NCBI GenBank assembly: GCA_017620155.1 | Contig: JAFZQY010000121.1 | Coordinates: forward strand, 1-37,398 | Length of the DNA stretch: 37,398 nt | DNA from: Lachnospiraceae bacterium | GTDB lineage: Bacteria > Bacillota > Clostridia > Lachnospirales > Lachnospiraceae | Direction: 5' to 3' | In this document: positions 1 to 8,810 of the stretch, piece after piece | How positions within the stretch are numbered: position 1 is the first letter of the stretch | Layout: each line of letters starts with the position of its first letter | Translations under genes and position numbers: made by a program | Notes under the pieces: model-generated | Databases searched by the model: none | Told to the model about the DNA's origin: nothing | The model's input: the letters and a program-made list of their open reading frames with translations, nothing else

Positions 1-1
1 T

Positions 2-856
2 ACCATGGATCCGGTGTTCAATCCGGTTTTCACCTATGTCTCTGATGCATATGCGGATGATGTTGCAGATGAGATTCATGAGATGTATGATCCCGTCATA
101 TCAGGCCTATCAGATAATTATGAACTGCTTTTTGATGTGATTGATGCCAAGGATTCCGATGATTACAAAAACGGAAACTTTACGGGATTTGCGACAGATG
201 ATTCGGAGTTTTCTTTTGCAGAAGGGAAGGAACCTGCAGTATCAGGTTCTCTGAAGACGGCGTGTCAGATAAGCGATGCACTGGTTTTGCAATACTACGA
301 GGAACCCGATAAGGAAAAAGCGGCGTTTGGGCATGATCTTTCAAATGAAGACTGGGAAGCCATATCAGAGATAAAGGATGTGTACGGAGATGTCCTCTTT
401 ACTGCTCCCCTGGTAGCAGTGAATGTTGCGCATCCGCTTCTTGAAGAGATAAACAATGAGTTGACGAAAGACGGAAGGGAATTTACATTCCTCTGCGGCC
501 ATGACTCCAATCTTGCCAGTGTGCTGGCCGCATTGGAAGTAGAAGAATACAGTCTTCCCGAAACAATCGAGAAGAAGACGCCCATAGGGGCAAAGCTTGT
601 TATAAGCAAGTGGACGGGGAAAGACGGAGAAGAAATGATCAGTCTTGATCTGGTATATCAGAAAACAGAGCAGCTTCAGGAGATGTCTTTTCTTGGAGAT
701 GATAATCCCCCGGGTATTTACAGTCTGAGACTTAAGGGACTGAATGCTGATGAGAACGGTATGTATAAAGCAGAAGATGTGATGAAACGGCTCTATGAGG
801 CCATTCAGGCCTATGATGAGCTTCAGGAAGATTATGAACAGCAGGAGGCCGCATAA
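2..856 (+). CDS. Histidine acid phosphatase (phytase/glucose-1-phosphatase type), 5' truncated by window edge
   Basis: The reading frame is open from the first base of the window, so the gene begins upstream and only the C-terminal ~284 residues are visible. The key sign is the segment FLCGHDSNLASVLAALEV, which matches the C-terminal HD (proton donor) motif of the branch-2 histidine acid phosphatases such as AppA and Agp. The N-terminal RHGxRxP nucleophile motif expected of the family would lie outside the window. Family members hydrolyse phosphomonoesters such as phytate or sugar phosphates and are normally exported; the export signal cannot be seen here. Its TAA ends one base before the ATG of the next gene, so the two are probably co-transcribed. 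Family call is solid; substrate is unknown. Confidence 0.82.
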   Translation, partial: TMDPVFNPVFTYVSDAYADDVADEIHEMYDPVISGLSDNYELLFDVIDAKDSDDYKNGNFTGFATDDSEFSFAEGKEPAVSGSLKTACQISDALVLQYYEEPDKEKAAFGHDLSNEDWEAISEIKDVYGDVLFTAPLVAVNVAHPLLEEINNELTKDGREFTFLCGHDSNLASVLAALEVEEYSLPETIEKKTPIGAKLVISKWTGKDGEEMISLDLVYQKTEQLQEMSFLGDDNPPGIYSLRLKGLNADENGMYKAEDVMKRLYEAIQAYDELQEDYEQQEAA

Positions 857-857
857 C

Positions 858-1337
858 ATGAAAAAGAAACTGTTGTTGATCATGTGCGTGGGCTTTTTTA
901 CTTTCGGACTGACAGGGTGTGGCTCAGAGAACACTACGGAGAGCGGTCTGCATGTAGAGGCAATCCCCGAAACTGATGCTGTGACGGCAGATGAAGGAGC
1001 CGGTACAGATCAGGAAGAAAACAAAACGGAGATTACCGCAGACAATGCAATCTCGCAGGAGCAGGCGCTTGCCGCAATCCAAAAATATTGCTTAGCAAAC
1101 GATCCTGAGTTGGAGAAAATGATAAACTCCGGAGATTACGGCGCTTACTTTGATGTATCTACTGCTGACTCAGGTGAAATAGTTGTTCTGTACAGATCCT
1201 ACACTGCTGCACAGATACGTTATTATATAGATCCAACCTCCGGGGATGTATATGTTACGGAACGGGTTCCCGGCATAATAGATGATGAGCAGCGGACGAA
1301 TGAAAGCTTCAATATGAATGACTACATGAGCAATTAA
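858..1337 (+). CDS. Small secreted lipoprotein, function unknown
   Basis: I chose the ATG at 858, which directly follows the phosphatase stop and has GGAGG ending 8-9 bases upstream; it gives a 159-residue protein. The frame stays open further upstream, but only through phosphatase coding sequence. Residues 1-20 form a lysine-rich start and hydrophobic core ending in the lipobox LTGC, so the mature protein is predicted to be lipidated at Cys and anchored outside the membrane. A Glu/Asp/Thr-rich linker follows, then a ~90-residue domain with a YYIDPTSGDVYV strand that loosely resembles PepSY-like folds. I do not recognise a catalytic motif. Co-transcription with the phosphatase suggests an accessory envelope role, which is inference. 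Confidence 0.75.
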   Translation: MKKKLLLIMCVGFFTFGLTGCGSENTTESGLHVEAIPETDAVTADEGAGTDQEENKTEITADNAISQEQALAAIQKYCLANDPELEKMINSGDYGAYFDVSTADSGEIVVLYRSYTAAQIRYYIDPTSGDVYVTERVPGIIDDEQRTNESFNMNDYMSN

Positions 1338-1436
1338 TGCGGGTAAGATAATTATGGATGAAGGAATGTTAGTTAATGAGATGAGAGGCTGTTTTTTTAC
1401 GATCTGAATCTGAATGATTCTTTTTCATAATCTTAA

Positions 1437-2117
1437 TATACTCAAAGAGGTCACTGCGGGCAGTATCATCAAGAACATAGAAGGGACCTTTTAAAGTTCA
1501 TAAAGGAAGACAGGCATTTTTGCAGGTATTATGATGCAATCTTCATACTGTTCAATATGGGGCTTCGTATTTCGGAGTTCTGCGGGCTGACTGTATCAGA
1601 CATTGATTTTGGCACTATGCGTATCAAAGTGGATCATCAGCTTCAGCGAACGAGCAAAATGAAATACATCATAGAAAAGCCCAAGACAGAAAGCGGTAAT
1701 CGTTTCGTGCCGATGACGGATGAAGTGGCTGATTGTTTTCGAAATATCATCAGAAACAGGCAGAATCCGAAAGTGGAGCCCATGGTTGACGGATACACGG
1801 GATTTCTTTTCCTTGACAAGAATGATATGCCGATGGTAGCGCTTCATTGGGAAAAGTACATGCAGCATATCCGGGAAAAGTATAACAGTATCTATAAGGT
1901 ACAGATGCCGTTAGTCACTCCGCATGTATGCAGGCATACTTTCTGCTCAAATATGGCGAAGTCCGGAATGAACCCCAAGACATTGCAGTATATCATGGGG
2001 CATTCGGATATTTCCGTTACGATGAATACCTATACGCATGTGGGTTTTGATGACGTTAAAACCGAGATGCGCCGCATCAGCGGAAATGGAGCAAAACTCA
2101 GAGTGGTAAATGAGTGA
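1437..2117 (+). pseudogene. Tyrosine recombinase (integrase) remnant, catalytic domain only
   Basis: An intact start exists at 1557, but recognisable homology begins upstream without a start codon: the frame is open from 1437 and reads LKFIKEDRHFCRYYDAIF just before the ATG-initiated part, as in Tn916-type integrases. The catalytic domain keeps its active residues: the first Arg in GLRISE, the Lys region KTESGNR, HxxR in TPHVCRHTF, and the His and Tyr nucleophile in GHSDISVTMNTYTHV. The N-terminal arm-binding and core-binding domains are absent, and stop codons at 1428 and 1434 lie in this frame. I therefore call it a decayed 3' fragment of an integrative element, although a 186-residue catalytic-only product could in principle still be made. 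No element cargo or excisionase is nearby. Confidence 0.8.
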
Positions 2118-2186
2118 TTCTCAGTAAGATTTTAAGTTCCAAAAACCGGCAAACCCGCATAAATACTGAGTGGTACGGAAAGAGAA

Positions 2187-2210
2187 TTTACCACTTTTTT
2201 TACCACTTTT
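2187..2210 (+). repeat. Tandem 12-bp repeat, likely residual integrase arm or att site
   Basis: TTTACCACTTTT occurs twice head to tail with no spacer and no mismatch, 70 bp after the integrase remnant stop. Near-inverted copies (GAGTGGTAAA at 2102-2111 and GAGTGGTA at 2169-2176) flank it. Clustered short direct and inverted repeats just downstream of an int gene are typical of recombinase arm-binding or attachment sites; that role here is inference. The surrounding 2118-2337 stretch is AT-rich and holds no gene. Confidence 0.45.
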
Positions 2211-2337
2211 GCAGAAGAAAACCTGAGAAAAAATGAAAAGATATGAGAAAAAACTGCTTCAAAGGTTGATTTTGCAAAAATGCCGAAAACCGCTAAAAAC
2301 AAGGAAATAACGCCGAAAAACAAAGATTTAAGGAGTT

Positions 2338-2814
2338 ATGCAGAAGATGATAAAAGTCTTATTTGTGTGCTGGGGCAATATCTGCAGGAGCCCCATGGGA
2401 GAATTCATATTGAAGGATATGGTGCGTAAACTCGGGCTGGAGGACCAGTTCTATATCGAGTCTGCGGCTACATCCACAGAGGAGATCGGTAATCCCGTCT
2501 ATCCGCCTGCGAGAGCGGAACTGGCGAGGCATGGGATAGACTGCTCGGGACACCATGCGAGACAGGTGAGAAGATCGGATTATGATAATTTCGACCTGAT
2601 CATCGCGACAGAAGATGTTCACAGGCGTATCATGGAGGAAAGATTCTTCGGCGGCGATCCCGATCATAAGATCGTGCTGTGCATGGATCTGGCCGGAAGA
2701 CCCGGAGAGCAGATCGATGATCCATGGTACACGGGCAGATTTGAAGAAGTGTACGGGCAGCTTTATGATGCCTGCACCGGAATCGTTGAGAAATACTCAA
2801 ATCAGTTTACATAA
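2338..2814 (+). CDS. Low-molecular-weight protein tyrosine phosphatase
   Basis: A 158-residue cytoplasmic phosphatase of the LMW-PTP family, which removes phosphate from tyrosine residues of proteins such as BY-kinases and their targets. The N-terminal P-loop reads VCWGNICRSP and contains the CX5R signature with the nucleophilic Cys and phosphate-binding Arg; the second residue is Trp where Val, Leu or His is more usual. The general-acid Asp is in DDPWYTG near residue 129. Length is normal for the family. Start is uncertain: AGGAG at 2331-2335 is only 2 bases from the ATG at 2338 but 11 bases from the ATG at 2347, which would give MIKVLFVC, the typical family N-terminus. No exopolysaccharide or tyrosine kinase gene is adjacent. 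Confidence 0.9.
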   Translation: MQKMIKVLFVCWGNICRSPMGEFILKDMVRKLGLEDQFYIESAATSTEEIGNPVYPPARAELARHGIDCSGHHARQVRRSDYDNFDLIIATEDVHRRIMEERFFGGDPDHKIVLCMDLAGRPGEQIDDPWYTGRFEEVYGQLYDACTGIVEKYSNQFT

Positions 2815-2870
2815 TACGCACAACGACGCGAAACGAAGTGCATACCGCGACTCACACTCAGGAGGCTTAA

Positions 2871-4364
2871 ATGGCAGCTTTGTCAGACTTACAACCGGCT
2901 AATGTTTTTAAGTATTTTCAGGAACTCTGCAACATTCCGCACGGCTCGGGCAATATCCGCGCCATCAGCGACTATCTTTGCGCTTTTGCAAAAGATCGGG
3001 GACTAAAGTTCGTGCAGGATGAAGCGGGAAACGTGATCATATATAAACCCGCATCCGGCACCGGCACGGAGAAGACGCAGGAACCGTTGATCCTTCAGGC
3101 TCACATGGATATGGTGGCCGTATCCGTTGATGACAGGGATATGACTGCGGTGCCCATAGTTCCGCTTATAGACGGAGATCACATATATGCAGATGGCACT
3201 TCACTCGGAGGCGATGACGGGATAGGAGTCGCGTATATAATGGCATTGCTCGCATCGGATGATCTTGCGCATCCTCCGCTTGAAGCCGTGATCACCACAG
3301 ATGAAGAAACGGGCATGGACGGGGCGCGGGCGCTAGATCCGGCTCTCATATCGGGCAGGCGCATGATCAACTTAGACAGTGAGGAAGAAGGCCATATCCT
3401 GGCGGGCTGCGCAGGAGGGGCCAGGGTATATATATCGCACGGTTTTGGCAGCAGGCAGACCATATCCGGTCAGGTGATCAGGATCGACATCACCGGGTGT
3501 GCGGGAGGTCACTCCGGCAACGAGATCCATAAGAGAGGCGCCAATGCAAATGTGATCGCAGGCAGGCTTCTTAATGCGCTCTGCGGGAAATATGATGTGG
3601 ATCTTATAGATATCGGAGGCGGAGAAGTTGATAATGCTATCCCCAAGTTTGCTTATATGACATTGGCCTTCAGCGATGTCATATCTGAGGCAGAGATATC
3701 TGATGAGATAAGGAAAAACGCTGAGATGATCAAATCCGAGTTCACTGAAAGCGATCCGGATATGAAGATAGAAACTGAGGTTGTACCGGCAGAAAGTTTA
3801 CATAACTCAAGCAATTCCGGCCTTGCATCCGATCAGACCTTGATGTCATCCGCCGAAACTACCCGCCACATCGCCGCCATGCTGTGCGAACTTCCGAACG
3901 GAGTCATGGCCATGAGCCCGGATGTGGAAGGCCTGGTCGAAACATCGCTTAATCTCGGTGTCATTTCATGTGAGCCGGATGCTGTCAAACTTCAGTATTC
4001 AGTCAGGAGTTCGATAGAAGAGGATAAGGCATCGCTCATTGGCAGGCTTCGGGCTGTCGCCGACAAGGCCGGCGCGGATACCGAGGTGAACGGAGATTAT
4101 CCGGGGTGGAAGTATCAGAAGGATTCAGCTCTCAGGGATTGCCTTGAGAAAGTCTATAAAGATATGTACGGGAAAGAGGCGGTGACTGAAGCGATACATG
4201 CAGGTCTGGAATGCGGATTTTTCTCCAAAGCGCTTCCGGGACTTGACTGCGTATCCATAGGCCCGGATATGAAGGATATCCATACGACATCTGAGCGCCT
4301 CAGCATATCATCTACCGCGAGACTGTGGGATTATCTGTGCAGAGTAATAAATGAATTATGTTAA
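2871..4364 (+). CDS. pepD: Aminoacyl-histidine dipeptidase (PepD-like, M20 metallopeptidase)
   Basis: A 497-residue cytoplasmic metallo-dipeptidase related to PepD, which cleaves Xaa-His dipeptides such as carnosine and broader dipeptides. The start is preceded by AGGAGG at 2860-2865. The M20 di-zinc features are visible: LQAHMDMVAV (metal His and catalytic Asp) near residue 80, the conserved SLGGDDGIGVAYIMALL with the bridging Asp near 113, and DEETGMDGA with the catalytic Glu pair near 143. The dimerisation/lid region follows (GGHSGNEIHKRGANAN), and the C-terminal metal His is in IGPDMKDIHTTSE. Length and motif order are normal for PepD. It converges on feoAB with a 59-bp gap lacking an obvious U-tract terminator. 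Confidence 0.92.
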   Translation: MAALSDLQPANVFKYFQELCNIPHGSGNIRAISDYLCAFAKDRGLKFVQDEAGNVIIYKPASGTGTEKTQEPLILQAHMDMVAVSVDDRDMTAVPIVPLIDGDHIYADGTSLGGDDGIGVAYIMALLASDDLAHPPLEAVITTDEETGMDGARALDPALISGRRMINLDSEEEGHILAGCAGGARVYISHGFGSRQTISGQVIRIDITGCAGGHSGNEIHKRGANANVIAGRLLNALCGKYDVDLIDIGGGEVDNAIPKFAYMTLAFSDVISEAEISDEIRKNAEMIKSEFTESDPDMKIETEVVPAESLHNSSNSGLASDQTLMSSAETTRHIAAMLCELPNGVMAMSPDVEGLVETSLNLGVISCEPDAVKLQYSVRSSIEEDKASLIGRLRAVADKAGADTEVNGDYPGWKYQKDSALRDCLEKVYKDMYGKEAVTEAIHAGLECGFFSKALPGLDCVSIGPDMKDIHTTSERLSISSTARLWDYLCRVINELC

Positions 4365-4423
4365 CCATATCGCCAGTACCGCCTGCGGTTACTGCGCCGA
4401 TTGGTGCCAGGCACGACGTTATG

Positions 4424-6805
4424 TCACCCGATTAGCAGTCCGATCAGCTGCACGATCACGGCGGCCAGCCAGGCCACGAAGCACTGCCACAGCACTATGC
4501 TTATGGCCCATTTACGTCCCATCTCTCTCTTGATAGCGGCGATCGCAGCCACGCAAGGAGTATACAGCAGGCTGAATACGAGCAGTGACGCAGCGGTCAG
4601 CGAGCTTACCGCGCCGCTTATCCCATCCGGTGCGAACAGCACTTCCATCGTGGATACCACGCTTTCTTTTGCCATGAATCCGCATACCAAAGATGTGATG
4701 ATCTTCCAGTCGCCGAGTCCGGCGGGCTTCATCAGGGGCACGAGTATACCTGCTATATAAGCCAGTATGCTCTGACCTTCGTCTTTAACCAGATCCAGAT
4801 GAAAATCAAAACTCCTTAAGAACCATACCACGATCGTAGCGATGAGGATCACTGAAAACGCTCTCTGCAGGAAGTCTTTGGCCTTTTCCCACAGAAGCAT
4901 GAGCACGTTTCTGGCGGTCGGAATGCGGTAGTTGGGCAGCTCCATGATGAACGGCACTGCCTCACCTTTGAAGATTGTCTTTTTGTAGAAAAGCGAGACG
5001 AGTATGCCGTTTATGATCCCGAGGAGATACAGACCGGTGATGATGAGCCATCCTTTTCCGGGGAAGAAAGCACTTACGAGGAATCCGTAGATCGGGAGTT
5101 TGGCGGTACATGACATGAAAGGTGTCAGCAGTATCGTCATTTTACGGTCCCTGGCACTTGGAAGCGTACGCGTGGCCATGACAGCCGGAACCGTACAACC
5201 GAATCCGAGGAGCATCGGCACTATGCTTCGGCCGGAGAGACCGATCTTCCTTAAAAGCTTATCCATCACAAAAGCCACACGGGCAATATAACCGCTGTCT
5301 TCGAGAATCGACAGGAAGAAGAACATGATTATGATGATCGGCAGGAAACTTAAGACTCCGCCGACTCCCTCAAACAATCCGTCGAGAACCAGACTCTGTA
5401 GAGTCGCATTGACATGTCCCGCCTCCATGAGCCGGGCTACCTGATCGCCGAGGGCCCCGATGCCTTTTTCAAGAAGATCCTGGAAAAAAGGACCTATCAG
5501 CGCAAACGTCAAAAAGAAGATGAGAGCCATGATCCCGATGAAAACGGGGATAGCTGTATATTTGCCGGTTAGAACGCCGTCCAGCTTCTGGGACTTTGCA
5601 TGCTCCTTGCTCTCTGCCGGCTTGGTCACACAGCGTTCAACGACTTTATAGATATATGAATATCTCATGTCCGCGATGGCCGCGCTTCTGTCGAGACCGC
5701 GCTCTTTTTCCATCTGAAGGATGATGTGCTCGACCATCTCGAGCTCGTTGGTATCGAGATCAAGAGCCGCGATGATCCGCTCGTCTCCGTCCACGAGTTT
5801 GCAGACAGCGAAGCGGAGAGGAAGACCTGCCTTGGCGGCGTGGTCCTCTATGAGGTGGCTTACTCCGTGAAGGCATCTGTGCACGGCACCGCCGTGGTCG
5901 TCGGCGTCGCAGAAATCCTGACGGAGAGGACATTCCTGATATTTAGCGATATGGATGGCGTGGGAGATGAGCTCGTCCACGCCTTCGTTCTTTGAGGCGG
6001 AGATGGGCACGACAGGTACTCCGAGCATTTCCTCCATCTCGTTGACATCGACGATACCGCCGTTTCCGAGCATCTCGTCCATCATGTTGAGCGCGACCAC
6101 CATCGGAATGCCGAGCTCCAGCATCTGCATCGTCAGATAGAGATTCCGCTCGATGTTGGTTACATCGACGATATTGATGATGGCCTTGGGCTTCTCATTT
6201 AAGACAAAATCTCGGGAAACGAGCTCCTCCGCAGAATACGGGGACATCGAATATATGCCGGGAAGATCGGTGACGCTCGTGCCGGGATTATTACGGATCA
6301 TCCCGTCCTTTCGGTCGACTGTAACTCCGGGGAAATTGCCTACATGCTGGTTTGAACCTGTGAGCTGGTTAAACAGCGTTGTCTTTCCGCTGTTCTGATT
6401 GCCCATCAGTGCGAAGGTAAGAGTCTCGCCCTCGGGAAGCGGATTGCCGCTTCCTTTGGGATGATAGATTCCTTCCTCACCGAGACCGGGATGGTGGTGG
6501 GCTTTTTTCCTGGAATCGGACGGAGACTTGGCTTTGGGTGCATCGTCAGCTTCAGCTGATGCTTCTTTATCTCTCTGAGTGATCTCGCCTACGATGATGC
6601 GTTCGGCATCAGCTTTTCTGAGCGTGAGTTCATATCCGTGTATGAGATATTCTATCGGGTCACCCATGGGAGCGTATTTGACCAGCGTCATTTCCGCTCC
6701 GGGAAGAACTCCCATGTCGAGCAGATGCTGTCTTAATGCGCCTTCTCCTCCGACCTGTTCTATAACTGCCGACTGTCCCGGCTTCAAAGAATTTAAGGTT
6801 GACAT
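4424..6805 (-). CDS. feoB: Ferrous iron transporter, FeoA-FeoB fusion
   Basis: A 793-residue protein for GTP-dependent Fe(II) uptake across the cytoplasmic membrane. Residues 1-75 are a FeoA SH3-like domain (LRQHLLDMGVLPGAEM). Residues 76-125 are a polar linker containing HHH and further His residues. The G-domain follows: G1 GNQNSGKT at 135-142, G2 within GVTVDRKDG, G3 DLPGIYSMSPYS, G4 ALNMMDE and G5 SASKNEG. A helical insertion domain leads to the polytopic membrane domain with two Gate-type segments (FGCTVPAVMATRTL and FMAKESVVSTMEVL) carrying the conserved Cys and Ser/Thr residues. FeoA-FeoB fusions occur in several Clostridia. The gene reads leftward; upstream it faces an unusual dyad array rather than a clear Fur box. 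Confidence 0.95.
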   Translation of the reverse strand: MSTLNSLKPGQSAVIEQVGGEGALRQHLLDMGVLPGAEMTLVKYAPMGDPIEYLIHGYELTLRKADAERIIVGEITQRDKEASAEADDAPKAKSPSDSRKKAHHHPGLGEEGIYHPKGSGNPLPEGETLTFALMGNQNSGKTTLFNQLTGSNQHVGNFPGVTVDRKDGMIRNNPGTSVTDLPGIYSMSPYSAEELVSRDFVLNEKPKAIINIVDVTNIERNLYLTMQMLELGIPMVVALNMMDEMLGNGGIVDVNEMEEMLGVPVVPISASKNEGVDELISHAIHIAKYQECPLRQDFCDADDHGGAVHRCLHGVSHLIEDHAAKAGLPLRFAVCKLVDGDERIIAALDLDTNELEMVEHIILQMEKERGLDRSAAIADMRYSYIYKVVERCVTKPAESKEHAKSQKLDGVLTGKYTAIPVFIGIMALIFFLTFALIGPFFQDLLEKGIGALGDQVARLMEAGHVNATLQSLVLDGLFEGVGGVLSFLPIIIIMFFFLSILEDSGYIARVAFVMDKLLRKIGLSGRSIVPMLLGFGCTVPAVMATRTLPSARDRKMTILLTPFMSCTAKLPIYGFLVSAFFPGKGWLIITGLYLLGIINGILVSLFYKKTIFKGEAVPFIMELPNYRIPTARNVLMLLWEKAKDFLQRAFSVILIATIVVWFLRSFDFHLDLVKDEGQSILAYIAGILVPLMKPAGLGDWKIITSLVCGFMAKESVVSTMEVLFAPDGISGAVSSLTAASLLVFSLLYTPCVAAIAAIKREMGRKWAISIVLWQCFVAWLAAVIVQLIGLLIG

Positions 6806-6878
6806 AATGTAGCCTTCTTTTAAGTATTCTCCCTTTTTATCAAAGTGGTTCTAAAAAACAAACTGAAATTTGACGTTT

Positions 6879-7087
6879 TATGACCCAAAACCACCGCTGA
6901 CGCCTGTTTGGGTCATATATTTCAGCATATACATCCACCTATTGAGTGCGATACATGGCATCCTAATCGCGATGTATGACCCAAAAGCCCCTTTAGCGCT
7001 AATTTGGGTCATATATTTCAGCTAATAAAGCATATTCATGATCGCATTGTATGACCCAAATCCGCCTTTAGTATCCATTTGGGTCAT
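6879..7087. repeat. Cluster of three 37-bp dyads (ATGACCCAAA-17 nt-TTTGGGTCAT)
   Basis: Three copies lie at 6880-6916, 6976-7012 and 7051-7087. Each has perfect 10-bp arms ATGACCCAAA and TTTGGGTCAT and a spacer of exactly 17 nt, although the spacers differ in sequence. Left-arm starts are 96 and 75 bp apart. Copies 1 and 2 share ATATTTCAGC after the right arm, and copies 2 and 3 share an ATCGC..TGT block before the left arm. The cluster fills most of the 332-bp gap (6806-7137) between two leftward genes; I see no gene in that gap. There is no U-tract directly after each hairpin, so they do not look like intrinsic terminators. The same dyad recurs at 27985-28434. Function is unknown. Confidence 0.85.
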
Positions 7088-7137
7088 AAATCAGTTTTTT
7101 CCGGCTTCTTCGAATCAATATCTACCGAAGACCAGGT

Positions 7138-8502
7138 TCATCCGGCGATATGTCTCGCCACATGCACGCCACTTGCGGAAGCATGGGAAAGTGAATGCGT
7201 CACGCCGCTTCCGTCGCCGATGATATAGAGACCCTTATGACACGACTCGAGATTATCGTCCACGTCTACTTCCATGTTGTAGAACTTGACCTCGACTCCG
7301 TAGAGAAGAGTATCGTCGTTGGCCGTTCCGGGAGCGATCTTGTCGAGCGCGTATATCATCTCGATGATGCCGTCGAGTATTCTCTTGGGCAGGACGAGGC
7401 TTAAGTCACCGGGCTCGGCCTGGAGAGTGGGCACAACGAAGTTCTCGTTAAGTCTTTTGCGAGTGCTCCTTCTTCCGCGGATCAGATCTCCGAAACGCTG
7501 TACTATGACACCGCCACCCAGCATGTTTGAGAGACGTGCGATCGACTCGCCGTATCCGTTACTGTCCTTAAAAGGCTCCGAGAAATGCTTGGCTACGAGC
7601 AGTGCGAAGTTAGTGTTGTCGGTCTGCTTGGCAGGATCTTCATAGCTGTGTCCGTTGACCGTGACGATGCCGTTAGTGTTCTCGGTAACGACGCTTCCGT
7701 GAGGATTCATACAGAAAGTACGGACTCTGTCTTCGAACTTTTCCGTGCGGTATACGATCTTGCTCTCATAGAGTTCGTCGGTCAGATGGGAAAAAAGGTC
7801 TGCCGAAAGCTCGACTCTGACGCCGAGATCGACGCGGTTAGAGCTGGTCTCTATGTTTAAGTCGGAGCACGCCTGCTCCATCCACTTGCTTCCGCTCCTT
7901 CCGACAGATGCTATGCACTTATCGCATTCATAGCTTTCGTCTACGGTGGTTACTTTGAAACCGGTGTCTGTCTTTTCAAGTTTTTCAACAGGAGTGTTGA
8001 AGAAGAAATCAACTTTTTCCTTGAGTTCATCATAGAGATTGCCGAGTACTATGTAGTTTATGTCGGTTCCCAGATGCCTTACCGAAGCATTAAGGAGCTT
8101 GAGTTTATTCTGCATGCACAGCTTCTTTAAGTCGCTGCCGGCGGTGGTGTAGAGTTTTGTTCCCTCTCCTCCGTACTCGAGATTGATCTTATCGACATAC
8201 TCCATCTGTTCGATGGCCTTTTCCTGACCTATGTGCTCGTACAGGGTTCCGCCGAAGTCGTTGGTGATATTGTATTTTCCGTCGGAAAAAGCGCCCGCTC
8301 CGCCAAAACCGCTCATGATCGAACAGGTCTTGCAGCGTATGCAGCTCTTGATCTTGTCGCCGTCTATCGGGCACTTGCGATCGGCCAGCTTATGTCCGGC
8401 TTCGAATACCGCAATCTTTAAGTCCGGTTTGATCCGGGTGAGTTCGTATGCGGCAAAAATACCGCCGGGGCCTGCTCCGATTATAATGACATCATATCTC
8501 AT
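7138..8502 (-). CDS. FAD-dependent dehydrogenase/oxidoreductase (COG2509-like)
   Basis: A 454-residue flavoprotein. It opens with the dinucleotide-binding motif GAGPGG at residues 9-14 followed by the acidic end of strand two (FEAG near 34). A Cys cluster (C44, then C54-x2-C57-x2-C60) precedes GFGGAGAFSDGKYN, the hallmark of the uncharacterised FAD-dependent dehydrogenases of COG2509. The C-terminus GLYIIGDGSGVTHSLSHA matches the second FAD-binding segment of this fold. The substrate is not known for the family, and no partner gene here reveals it. The start has GAGG 8 bases upstream on the minus strand, and TATAAT reads leftward at 8586-8591, a plausible -10. It is followed by the dyad cluster and feoAB on the same strand. 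Confidence 0.85.
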   Translation of the reverse strand: MRYDVIIIGAGPGGIFAAYELTRIKPDLKIAVFEAGHKLADRKCPIDGDKIKSCIRCKTCSIMSGFGGAGAFSDGKYNITNDFGGTLYEHIGQEKAIEQMEYVDKINLEYGGEGTKLYTTAGSDLKKLCMQNKLKLLNASVRHLGTDINYIVLGNLYDELKEKVDFFFNTPVEKLEKTDTGFKVTTVDESYECDKCIASVGRSGSKWMEQACSDLNIETSSNRVDLGVRVELSADLFSHLTDELYESKIVYRTEKFEDRVRTFCMNPHGSVVTENTNGIVTVNGHSYEDPAKQTDNTNFALLVAKHFSEPFKDSNGYGESIARLSNMLGGGVIVQRFGDLIRGRRSTRKRLNENFVVPTLQAEPGDLSLVLPKRILDGIIEMIYALDKIAPGTANDDTLLYGVEVKFYNMEVDVDDNLESCHKGLYIIGDGSGVTHSLSHASASGVHVARHIAG

Positions 8503-8603
8503 GGGTGTACCTCGCTCTCTCGCGACTTCCTTCGGAAATTGCTCGCTGGATTACGGGCTTGGCAATACCTCGCCTCGTAATCCACATTATACTATTTTTT
8601 CAC

Positions 8604-8633
8604 TTGACAGTAACTATATGAATGAATTATTAT
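8604..8633 (+). promoter_or_regulatory. Sigma-A promoter of tRNA-Pro
   Basis: TTGACA at 8604-8609 and TATTAT at 8628-8633 are separated by 18 bp, and the -10 box ends 44 bp before the mature tRNA 5' end. The -35 box is a perfect consensus. An inverted repeat GGATTACG/CGTAATCC (8548-8555 and 8576-8583) lies just upstream, in the leader of the opposite gene. Confidence 0.7.
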
Positions 8634-8677
8634 TAATAGGCTGTCGCGAAAGGAATATACCGATCCGACTGACAGAT

Positions 8678-8750
8678 CGGGGTGTGGCTCAGGTGGTAGA
8701 GCGCTTCGTTAGGGACGAAGAGGCCGCAAGTTCAAGTCTTGTCACTCCGA
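8678..8750 (+). tRNA. tRNA-Pro (anticodon AGG)
   Basis: A 73-nt cloverleaf folds cleanly. The acceptor stem CGGGGTG (8678-8684) pairs with CACTCCG (8743-8749) with one G-T pair, and the discriminator is A at 8750. The D-arm is GCTC-AGGTGGTA-GAGC, the anticodon stem CTTCG/CGAAG encloses loop TTAGGGA, the variable loop has 5 nt, and the T-arm is GCAAG-TTCAAGT-CTTGT. The anticodon at 8711-8713 is AGG, reading CCU and, if A34 is deaminated to inosine, CCC and CCA. G37 follows, as in proline tRNAs. CCA is not encoded. A34 in a proline tRNA is uncommon in bacteria. The gene has its own promoter and terminator. Confidence 0.95.
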
Positions 8751-8762
8751 TTCAGTAAAATC

Positions 8763-8795
8763 AAGGGTTTCGAGAAATCGGAATCCTTTTTTTTT
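8763..8795 (+). terminator. Intrinsic terminator after tRNA-Pro
   Basis: An 11-bp stem starts AAGGGTTTCGA and closes on TCGGAATCCTT with two G-T pairs and a GAAA loop. It runs directly into a T-tract (8787-8795). Its position 12 bp after the tRNA ends the monocistronic tRNA transcript. Confidence 0.9.
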
Positions 8796-8810
8796 GTCAA
8801 ATATCTAACA

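Noticed and set aside
4351-4760. Rightward open frames at the pepD-feoAB junction
   Set aside because: They are antisense to the well-supported feoAB coding sequence.
6879-7087. Three intrinsic terminators or Fur/DtxR operators for feoAB
   Set aside because: No U-tract directly follows the hairpins, copies are repeated, and the arms do not match Fur or DtxR consensus; the same element occurs beside an unrelated sugar operon.
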